Of a DNA stretch of 27,059 nucleotides, positions 8,237 through 14,494 are shown in pieces. Position 1 is the first letter of the stretch. Each line of letters begins with the position of its first letter. The position numbers and the translations under genes are program-made. Source of the stretch: Pseudomonadaceae bacterium UBA836. GTDB taxonomy: Bacteria > Pseudomonadota > Gammaproteobacteria > Pseudomonadales > Pseudomonadaceae. The stretch spans positions 6,716 to 33,774 of the forward strand of contig DBHE01000260.1 of the NCBI GenBank assembly GCA_002296055.1, in the 5' to 3' direction. Under the pieces are notes generated by a model that worked only from the letters and a program-made list of their open reading frames with translations, did no database searches and had not been told where the DNA came from.

Positions 8237-8268
8237 CGCCTTGCTCGGAGGTGTCCTCCGGCAAGGCG
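8237..8268. terminator. Long hairpin between convergent genes
   Basis: CGCCTTGC (8237-8244) plus CGGAGG (8246-8251) pair with CCTCCG (8255-8260) plus GCAAGGCG (8261-8268). This gives 14 base pairs with one bulged T and a TGT loop. It lies between the stops of the binding-protein gene and the convergent yqaE gene. It is very stable but has no T-run on either side, so its role as a bidirectional terminator is inferred from position. Confidence 0.6.
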
Positions 8269-8279
8269 AGCGACTGACG

Positions 8280-8438
8280 TTAGCGCTTGGCGATAATCCA
8301 CACCGCGTGCACGATGCCGGGAATGTAACCCAGCAGTGTCAGCAGGATGTTCAGCCAGAAGGCGCCACCAAAACCAACCTGCAGAAACACGCCCAGCGGC
8401 GGCAGCAAGATGGCGATCAGGATGCGAATCAGGTCCAT
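8280..8438 (-). CDS. YqaE/Pmp3 family small membrane protein
   Basis: A 52-residue protein of the UPF0057 (YqaE/Pmp3) family. It reads MDLIRILIAILLPPLGVFLQ, then VGFGGAFWLNILLTLLGYIPGIVHAVWIIAKR. Two transmembrane segments (about 4-20 and 27-48) surround a short GFGGAFW turn. The LPPLGVF and LGYIPGIVHA motifs identify the family. Fungal Pmp3 affects membrane potential and salt tolerance; bacterial members are often stress-induced. An AAGGA precedes the ATG. The gene stands alone, downstream of phoX on the same strand but separated from it by 59 bases. Confidence 0.93.
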   Translation of the reverse strand: MDLIRILIAILLPPLGVFLQVGFGGAFWLNILLTLLGYIPGIVHAVWIIAKR

Positions 8439-8497
8439 GTGTCGTTTCCTTATGTGGTTAAAGACTCATTTGTGTGACCCGCCAGACGGCCGATTGT

Positions 8498-10465
8498 TCA
8501 GCTCCCGATAACGCCGCCGTCCTCTCGCGTGATCAGCACGGTTGTCGAGCGTGGGCGGGTCTTACCGTCGCTGGCCGGGTAGCTGATGCCCGGATGCTGG
8601 ACGTTCACCCACATGGCCCGCGCGTCCGGTGTCCAGGTGATACCGGTGATCTCAGCGCCCCGTGGACCTACCAGAAAACGGCGTATTTCGCGGCTGAGCG
8701 GGTCTGCGCAGAGCATCTGGTTGCAGCCAATGTCGGCGGTGTAGGGCGCCTCTTCGTCGGCATCGGTCAAAATCCACAGACGCCCGCTCGGGTCAAAGGC
8801 CATGCCGTCAGGTGAGGAGAACGGGTCGCCGTTGATGGTGCCTACGCGATTGGGCGGGATGCTGCCATCAGCCTTCTGGCGCTCGCCGGCCAGGACAAAC
8901 AAATCCCACTCAAATTCAGTTGCCCACGGGTCGGCGCCGTCCTCGCGCCAGCGCAGAATCTGACCGTGCACGTTTTCCTCGCGCGGGTTGGCAGCGTCGA
9001 CCGGGTCTGCCTTGCCGCGCTCGGTGTTGTTGGTCAGGCTGACGTACATCTCGCGGGTGGTCGGGTGCGAGGCCACCCACTCGGGGCGGTCCATCGGCGT
9101 CGCGCCAACAGCATCCGCTGCGCCGCGGGCATTGAGTAACACGGCGTGTTGGTCTGCGAAGCCGTTATCTGGCGTGAGGCCAGGTTCTCCCCAGCGCAGG
9201 GGTAGCCAGCGGCCCCGGCCGTCGGCGTCAAACTGGGCGGCATAGAGTGTGCCTGCATCCAGCAGGTCGCGGTTGTGGCTGCTGTTACCGGCTTGGTAGG
9301 GCTGCTGCGGAACGAACTTGTATACGTACTCACCCCGCGCATCATCGCCGGAGTACACCGCCATGTGGCCGTTGTCGTCGATCACGCAGGTGGCGCACTC
9401 GCGGCCAAGGCGGCCCATGGCCGTGCGTTTGCGTGGTTTATGGGTTGGGTCGAAGGGGTCCACCTCGACGACCCAGCCAAAACGGTTGGGTTCGTTTACG
9501 TGTCCTAGATGCGGGCGGCTGGCGTCGGGCGTAGCGTTGAAGCGCGGCTCCACTGCTTCCCAGGCGTAGTAGCGGCTGCTGCCGCCAAGGCCGATGCCGT
9601 AGCGTTTGTGGCTGGGGCGTGCGTTGTAATCAGCTTCATCGCGGTTGACGAAGTAATTGTGGAAATTCTCTTCGCAGGCCAAATAGGTTTGCCAGGGCGT
9701 TGCGCCCATCGAACAGTTGTTGATGGTACCCAGAATCTCCAGCCCCTGCGGGTCACTTTCTGTACGCATAGCCGGGTGGCCGGCGAGCGGACCGCTGACC
9801 GCCATTGGGGTTGCCGCGGTGATACGGCGGTTGAGTGGTGAGTCAGCGACCCGCTGCCACTGGCCATGAGCAGAGCGGCGGATCTCGATGATGCTCAACC
9901 CATGTGCAGCTATTTCCTTGTACACCTGTTCTGGTGGGCGGCTACGGCTGTTGTCGGGCCCGGCAGTGAACTGCATGCCGTCTGGGTGCAGTGTCGGGTT
10001 CACGTATTCGTGATTGACCACCAACAGGCCGCGGTCATTGGGCTGCTCGGCAAACGGGAAGTAATGCATGCCATCGTTGTTGTCGCCAGCCTGCATCAGC
10101 TGATCCTCCCAGCTGTTACTGGCATCGGGCTGCCAGCTTGGTGCACCCGGCAGTACGGCGTCACCCCAGCTGAAAAAGGGTGTGGCCCGGTAACCGGCAG
10201 GCACGACTACCGAGTCGAATGTACTGGAGGTTTGCGCTGCAACTGATTGAAAACCAAAAAACTGCTTTCCGATAGGGGCCTTTTCTGCGCTACAGGCGCT
10301 GAGCAGCGACGGTAGCAGGGTGGTCAGCGACGCTGCACCGATCCCCTTGAGCAGCGTGCGCCGGCTGAGGGCGATGCTGCCCAGCGCCTGATTGCCGGTC
10401 GGGTTGATGGAGCGGTCGTCGACTACTTCCAGCTGACGGTGAAATTCCGGGTTTTGCCAACTCAT
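8498..10465 (-). CDS. phoX: PhoX-type alkaline phosphatase (Tat-exported)
   Basis: A 655-residue PhoX (DUF839) phosphatase. Known PhoX enzymes hydrolyse phosphate mono- and diesters in the periplasm or outside the cell, using calcium and iron. A twin-arginine signal is seen at 34-40 (SRRTLLK), followed by a hydrophobic stretch and LSAC at 55-58. LSAC fits a lipobox, so the protein may be a Tat lipoprotein anchored at C58. The motif NNCSMGATPWQTYLACEEN (about 249-267) holds the metal-ligand region, with C251 and E265/E266. Further family motifs are RLGRECATCVIDDNGH, YSGDDARGEYVYKFV and FSSPDGMAFDPSGRLWILTD. It is the last gene of the six-gene run and lies seven bases after tonB. Confidence 0.93.
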   Translation of the reverse strand: MSWQNPEFHRQLEVVDDRSINPTGNQALGSIALSRRTLLKGIGAASLTTLLPSLLSACSAEKAPIGKQFFGFQSVAAQTSSTFDSVVVPAGYRATPFFSWGDAVLPGAPSWQPDASNSWEDQLMQAGDNNDGMHYFPFAEQPNDRGLLVVNHEYVNPTLHPDGMQFTAGPDNSRSRPPEQVYKEIAAHGLSIIEIRRSAHGQWQRVADSPLNRRITAATPMAVSGPLAGHPAMRTESDPQGLEILGTINNCSMGATPWQTYLACEENFHNYFVNRDEADYNARPSHKRYGIGLGGSSRYYAWEAVEPRFNATPDASRPHLGHVNEPNRFGWVVEVDPFDPTHKPRKRTAMGRLGRECATCVIDDNGHMAVYSGDDARGEYVYKFVPQQPYQAGNSSHNRDLLDAGTLYAAQFDADGRGRWLPLRWGEPGLTPDNGFADQHAVLLNARGAADAVGATPMDRPEWVASHPTTREMYVSLTNNTERGKADPVDAANPREENVHGQILRWREDGADPWATEFEWDLFVLAGERQKADGSIPPNRVGTINGDPFSSPDGMAFDPSGRLWILTDADEEAPYTADIGCNQMLCADPLSREIRRFLVGPRGAEITGITWTPDARAMWVNVQHPGISYPASDGKTRPRSTTVLITREDGGVIGS

Positions 10466-10472
10466 GTATAAC

Positions 10473-11273
10473 TCACTGTGACAGGCGGTAGCGGAAGGTA
10501 TTACGCACTCCGGCTACTGTAACCGGCTGGCCATCGACCAGGCGGGGTTGATAAATAAAATCCTTGGCCGCAGCCAGCGAGGGACGAGCAAACAGCGGGT
10601 TATCGCAGGCCCCGGCTACCAGTCGGGGATTATCGACGTGCCCGCTGGCGGTGACGTCGTACTCGACTGTGCAATCGCCCTCAAGCTTCTGTGCCAAGGC
10701 GCGCCTGGGGTAGTCAGGCTCGGGCTTGCTGATCGGGCGATACTGCCTCTCAGCTGCGGCTCTTGCTGCCTCTGCGGCGGCTCGTGCTTGGGCTTGCTCT
10801 CTCGCCAGTGCATCGCGGCGCTGTTGTTCGGCCGCCGCCGCTTCCGCCAGTCGCTGTTGCTCGGCCAGCTTTCGCGCTTGCTCTTGGGCCTCTCGCTGTT
10901 GCTGCAGCTCGCGTTGGCGTTGCTGCTCCTCGGCGACCCTTCGTCGGGCAATGGCTGCCTCGTCTACCACCGGTTTTGGCGGCGGCGCTTCTACCACAGG
11001 TGGCGGTGGGGTGGGCTCAGGCTGCGGCGCGGCAGGCAGCTCGGCTATCGGCTCAGGTTGTGGTGCGGGAAGGGTAACGAGTTGAGTGCGCAGGCTTGGT
11101 TTGTCTGCTACCGGCAGCGCGCTGACCGGCGCCCAGCCTTGCCACAGCGCGGCGGCGATGGCTGCGTGCAGCACCGCCGTGGCGAGCAGCGGTAGCGCTA
11201 ACTTGCTGCGCTCTTCGCTGGGTTCGCTACAGCGGTATTGCGAGTCGATCAGGAAAGGGCTTGCTGTGCTCAT
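10473..11273 (-). CDS. tonB: TonB-family energy transducer with TolA-like coiled-coil stalk
   Basis: A 266-residue inner-membrane protein that should transmit proton-motive force to the outer-membrane receptor encoded upstream. A cytoplasmic N-terminus is followed by one transmembrane helix (about 25-44), a proline-rich segment (about 70-102), a long Ala/Gln/Arg/Glu coiled coil (about 105-177) and a TonB C-terminal domain (about 178-266). The C-terminal domain contains PEPDYPRRALAQKLEGDCTVEYDV and YQPRLVDGQPV. Two cysteines (C201 and C223) in that domain could form a disulfide. The coiled coil resembles TolA domain II more than the usual short Pro-rich spacer of TonB. The start overlaps the tolR-like gene by four bases. 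Confidence 0.88.
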   Translation of the reverse strand: MSTASPFLIDSQYRCSEPSEERSKLALPLLATAVLHAAIAAALWQGWAPVSALPVADKPSLRTQLVTLPAPQPEPIAELPAAPQPEPTPPPPVVEAPPPKPVVDEAAIARRRVAEEQQRQRELQQQREAQEQARKLAEQQRLAEAAAAEQQRRDALAREQAQARAAAEAARAAAERQYRPISKPEPDYPRRALAQKLEGDCTVEYDVTASGHVDNPRLVAGACDNPLFARPSLAAAKDFIYQPRLVDGQPVTVAGVRNTFRYRLSQ

Positions 11274-11716
11274 GGCGCTTCCGTAATCAGGCCAAGCTGG
11301 CTGATACCGGCCTGCTGTAGTGCAGCCATCGCGGCAACGACTAGGCCGTAGCCGGCTGCCGCATCGGCGCGGATGAACACCTGGGTGTCAGGCTGCGTAT
11401 TGGTGACAGCGGCAAGCTCACGGGTCAGGTCGTCCAGCGTGGCGGAGCTGTGCTGATAGCTGTCGGTCTCAACGTTTTCACCAAGATTCCAGTGATAGCC
11501 GCCGCTCGCTTCCACCGACACTGTCACGATGGATGCAGGGTTGTCTGGCTCAAGCGCCTCGGCGGCCACTTTAGGTAGTTCGATCTGCACGCCCTGGGTC
11601 ATCATCGGTGCGGTGACCATGAAGATCACCAGTAGTACCAGCATGACGTCGATGTAGGGCACTACGTTCATTTCAGCCTTTGGCTTGCGTTTGTTTCTGG
11701 TCGCTCGCATGTCCAT
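11270..11716 (-). CDS. TolR/ExbD family proton-channel subunit (TolR-like paralogue)
   Basis: A 148-residue biopolymer transport protein, the single-helix partner of the proton-driven motor. It has a short basic N-terminus, then EMNVVPYIDVMLVLLVIFMVTAP. D23 is the conserved membrane aspartate essential for proton flow. The periplasmic domain ends AALQQAGISQLGLITEAP. From memory, both this tail and the VPYIDVMLVLLVIFMV core follow Pseudomonas TolR closely, more than classical ExbD. The neighbours (TonB-like protein, receptor) argue for an ExbD-like job. A second ATG (M3, 11710) is a possible start. It follows the tolQ-like gene by six bases. Confidence 0.9.
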   Translation of the reverse strand: MDMRATRNKRKPKAEMNVVPYIDVMLVLLVIFMVTAPMMTQGVQIELPKVAAEALEPDNPASIVTVSVEASGGYHWNLGENVETDSYQHSSATLDDLTRELAAVTNTQPDTQVFIRADAAAGYGLVVAAMAALQQAGISQLGLITEAP

Positions 11717-11722
11717 GGTGGC

Positions 11723-12400
11723 TTACCCCGCGTGTTGGCTGTGCAGGCGGCGATGCAGGATGGCGCTGAATTCGTCAGCAAAGTTGTAGTAGTGCCCAAG
11801 CAGGTTCTCGCTGCGAGTGCTGAAGCGGTTGTAGGCAATAACCGCTGGAATAGCGGCGAACAGACCAATTGCTGTCGCGACGAGTGCCTCGGCGATACCG
11901 GGTGCGACGGTGGCAAGGGTCGCTTGCTGCACCTGTGACAGGCCGATGAATGAGTTCATGATGCCCCAGACGGTACCAAACAGACCGATATAGGGACTCA
12001 CGGAGCCGACGGTGGCCAGGAAGGGCAGATGCCGATCCAGCCGCTCCTCTTCTCTGGAGATTGCCACCCGCATGGCACGTTGCACGCCTTGCATCACGGC
12101 CTCGGGCTCACCGCTGCCGCGCTGATTCAACTGGGTGTATTCCTTGAATCCGGCACGAAAGATCTGCTCTACGCCCGGGCCGCTGGCCTCGGTGCTGTAG
12201 AGCTTGGTCAGTTCGGTGCCCGACCAGAACTTACTTTCAAACTGTTTGAGCGCGTTTTGTGCTTGGGCGAATAGTCTGCCGCGCTGGGCGATCAGGAACC
12301 AGGTGGCGATAGAGGCGAGCAGTAGCGTCAGCATCACGCCCTTGACCAGCAGGCTGGCCTCCAGCACCAAACTCCAGATGCTGTGATCGGTGGTAGTCAT
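11723..12400 (-). CDS. TolQ/ExbB family proton-channel subunit (TolQ-like paralogue)
   Basis: A 225-residue MotA/TolQ/ExbB protein, the main subunit of the inner-membrane proton channel that powers TonB-type transducers. The frame opens at 12430, but the ATG at 12400 is preferred because AGAGG precedes it and the resulting length suits TolQ. Three transmembrane segments are seen (about 18-38, 128-150 and 166-190). The conserved block ATVGSVSPYIGLFGTVWGIM is at about 129-148, and VAPGIAEALVATAIGLFAAIPAV follows. FWSGTELTKLY, GVEQIFRAGFKE and AMRVAISREEE are typical of Pseudomonas TolQ rather than ExbB. It is likely a TolQ-derived energiser for the adjacent TonB; the cell's main tol-pal locus is not in this window. 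Confidence 0.9.
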   Translation of the reverse strand: MTTTDHSIWSLVLEASLLVKGVMLTLLLASIATWFLIAQRGRLFAQAQNALKQFESKFWSGTELTKLYSTEASGPGVEQIFRAGFKEYTQLNQRGSGEPEAVMQGVQRAMRVAISREEERLDRHLPFLATVGSVSPYIGLFGTVWGIMNSFIGLSQVQQATLATVAPGIAEALVATAIGLFAAIPAVIAYNRFSTRSENLLGHYYNFADEFSAILHRRLHSQHAG

Positions 12401-12422
12401 ATTTACCTCTCTGCCGGCCCTA

Positions 12423-12478
12423 GGGAGCACTGATCAATTCCACACGCCCTCTGCATGCGGAATTAGTCAGTGCTTCCC
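12423..12478. repeat. 56-bp imperfect inverted repeat (MITE-like or attenuator)
   Basis: GGGAGCACTGATCAATTCC (12423-12441) and GGAATTAGTCAGTGCTTCCC (12459-12478) form an inverted repeat of about 19-20 bases with one gap and two mismatches, around a 17-base centre. It occupies the gap between the phytase stop and the tolQ-like start, just before the ribosome-binding site. The CACTGATCAATTCC look recalls insertion-sequence ends, but no transposase is present and no clear target duplication is seen. It could instead be an RNA hairpin that lowers expression of the downstream energiser genes. Confidence 0.6.
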
Positions 12479-12516
12479 AACGGGCCGGTCTTGTCATGTC
12501 GGTTAAGTAGGAAAGT

Positions 12517-14439
12517 TCAGGGCAGTTGCAGCAGCTCGGCGATGGGCTGCCAAGGCACCAGCTTGAAGTTCTGATTGCCTTCGGGCAGGCGCTTGCGACC
12601 GTCTTGCACCACCAGTAGGCCGCCCGGCCAGGCGGCGCCGAAGTCGGCTGAGCTGACTTCAAGGCCATCGGTTTCCGATACCCCATCGACACCCTTGCCG
12701 GCGTTTAGGCCGATGCGAAAGGCTCCGTGGGCGGCGTAGGGCGGTACGGCGTCGAATATCACGTAGCTGTCGTTGCCCTGGCTGGAGACGATCAGGTAGG
12801 GGCGGTCCCGGTGCTGGTAGACGGCCATGCCTTCTACGTCGTCGTGCAGCAGCTCGCTGACACGGGCAACCTCGGTCAGCTCGGTGGGCTGATCTTCTGC
12901 GCTGGATAGAGTCCAGATGCCGACGCCTTCTTCGCCGACGAACAGGCGTTGGCGCGCGTCGTCAGCGACGCAGCCTTCCGGCTGGGTGTCAGTTTTGAAC
13001 TGGCGGACAGCCTTGGCAGTAATCTGCCCGCTGCTGCCGTCGAGCCGATATTGAATGAAGCGCCCGTCCTTGTCGTTGGGGATGGCGTAGACAGCGCCGT
13101 CTGGGCTCTGCGCCATGCATAGTCCATAGATATCTGTCAGCTCGGTAGGCAGGTCGCCAAGGCCGGTGACCCGACCGTTGGCCGGATCAATGGCGAACAG
13201 CTCCAGGCTGTTGCGATCACGATTGGAGGCAACGGCCAGGTCTATTGCCTGATCACCCAAGGTGAAGCCCTTACGCAGATCGACGTTGTTGATGCGGCCT
13301 ACCGGGAGGTATTGCAGCTCATGGCCCTGCAGGTCGTAGACGCCCAGGCCGCCTCGCTTGTCGGTGCCCAACACCCGGGCCAGCTCCGGGATGCCTGGAT
13401 GCGGCCAGATGGCCGGGTCGTCGGCGGCGTCGCCGCCATGGGGCACGGGCTGGGTTTGCGACAGGGCCAGAACCTCTGGCAATGAGTCTGTGTTGGCTGG
13501 GCGGGTTACGCCCGTCAGCTCGGTAAGCAGCTGGACGCCGTTGTCGTCGGTTATCAGCACCTGCAGTGTGTCGTCCACCGTACGTGCCGACAGCTGTTCG
13601 GGCTTGCTGCCCTCGGTCAGTTGCCAGCTGTCGTGTTGCCATTGCTGGTCCTGCCAACGATAGCGGTGCAAGCTGTTGCTGCCGGTGTCCAGCGCAAGCA
13701 GGCCGTCATCGGTGCCAGCCAGGCCTTCTGGGCCCTCGGGGAGCGCACCCCAAGGCTGGACCAGGTCAAGGATGTGGCGCGTGCTGTCGGTTTCGGGATG
13801 GGCGGCGTACTGCCAGATGCCAATATTCTCTTCGCTGATGAACAGCGCTCCAAGTGCGGTACTGACAGCGCACCCCTTGGCGCCGACCGGCAGGTGCAGA
13901 TTGCGCACCAGACGTGATGCAGCCCCTTGTTCGCCAATGAGCCATTGCTGCCCAAGGCCTTCTTCGCCAATCAGGAACAGGTAGTTGTGATTGCTCTGGT
14001 CCTGGTAGAAGCACAGATCCTCCAGCGGATAGCCGGTGCTAGGGAGGTATTCCGGCGCTGTTGCCACACCAGAGGCACTCCAGCGCAGCACTACGGGTTG
14101 ATCCCGTTGCAGGTCATGGCTGGCGGCAACCAGGCCAGCGGCGCCTTGATGTACGGCGAGGGTGTCGTAGTAGCCGGGCAGAGCGCTAGAGGCCGGATTG
14201 TCGTTATCGTCGAGCAGCTGGACGCCCCGACTGGTGATCACCAGGCTACCCGCCTGCTTGCCGGCGATCAGGCGCTGGGCGCTGATGCCGTTGGCTTCGC
14301 GGACCTGCAGGGCCAGCTCGGCAGGATTGGCAGGCGCTGCTGACAGTGGCTCGGGCCGCGTGTCCGCGCCTTGCTCGGTGCAGGCGACCAGCAGCGCTAC
14401 GCTGCCGGCCACTGCGATGATGGATGTTACTGGACGCAT
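12517..14439 (-). CDS. Beta-propeller phytase-like lipoprotein with two propeller halves
   Basis: A 640-residue phytase-like protein. Beta-propeller phytases remove phosphate from calcium-phytate. The signal MRPVTSIIAVAGSVALLVAC has a lipobox LVAC with the lipid cysteine at C20. The C-terminal half (about 325-640) is the phytase domain, with DAADDPAIWPHP at about 337-348, LGTDKRGGLGVYDLQG at about 358-372, RINNVDLR, and later DIYGLCMAQ, FVGEEGVGIW and DDVEGMAVY. The N-terminal half (about 45-320) has parallel repeats (FLIGEEGLGQQW, LFISEENIGIW, PEGPEGLAG) but lacks the DDPAIW motif, so it is a degenerate second propeller. It follows the receptor by 55 bases. Confidence 0.9.
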   Translation of the reverse strand: MRPVTSIIAVAGSVALLVACTEQGADTRPEPLSAAPANPAELALQVREANGISAQRLIAGKQAGSLVITSRGVQLLDDNDNPASSALPGYYDTLAVHQGAAGLVAASHDLQRDQPVVLRWSASGVATAPEYLPSTGYPLEDLCFYQDQSNHNYLFLIGEEGLGQQWLIGEQGAASRLVRNLHLPVGAKGCAVSTALGALFISEENIGIWQYAAHPETDSTRHILDLVQPWGALPEGPEGLAGTDDGLLALDTGSNSLHRYRWQDQQWQHDSWQLTEGSKPEQLSARTVDDTLQVLITDDNGVQLLTELTGVTRPANTDSLPEVLALSQTQPVPHGGDAADDPAIWPHPGIPELARVLGTDKRGGLGVYDLQGHELQYLPVGRINNVDLRKGFTLGDQAIDLAVASNRDRNSLELFAIDPANGRVTGLGDLPTELTDIYGLCMAQSPDGAVYAIPNDKDGRFIQYRLDGSSGQITAKAVRQFKTDTQPEGCVADDARQRLFVGEEGVGIWTLSSAEDQPTELTEVARVSELLHDDVEGMAVYQHRDRPYLIVSSQGNDSYVIFDAVPPYAAHGAFRIGLNAGKGVDGVSETDGLEVSSADFGAAWPGGLLVVQDGRKRLPEGNQNFKLVPWQPIAELLQLP

Positions 14440-14465
14440 GTTGATTCTCGCTGAAAGGGCAGGTG

Positions 14466-14488
14466 GCGGCGGGCGTTGGGCCCGCCGC
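14466..14488 (-). other. GC-rich hairpin between receptor and phytase genes
   Basis: GCGGCGGGC (14466-14474) and GCCCGCCGC (14480-14488) are perfect nine-base arms around a five-base loop. The hairpin lies just after the receptor stop on the minus strand. No T-run follows, so partial termination or 3'-end protection of the receptor message is more likely than a full stop. This would lower expression of the phytase and later genes relative to the receptor. Confidence 0.55.
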
Positions 14489-14494
14489 AGTCGC

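Noticed and set aside
12423..12478. The inverted repeat as the ends of an intact insertion sequence
   Set aside because: Only 17 bases separate the arms and there is no transposase, so at most it is a miniature or remnant element.
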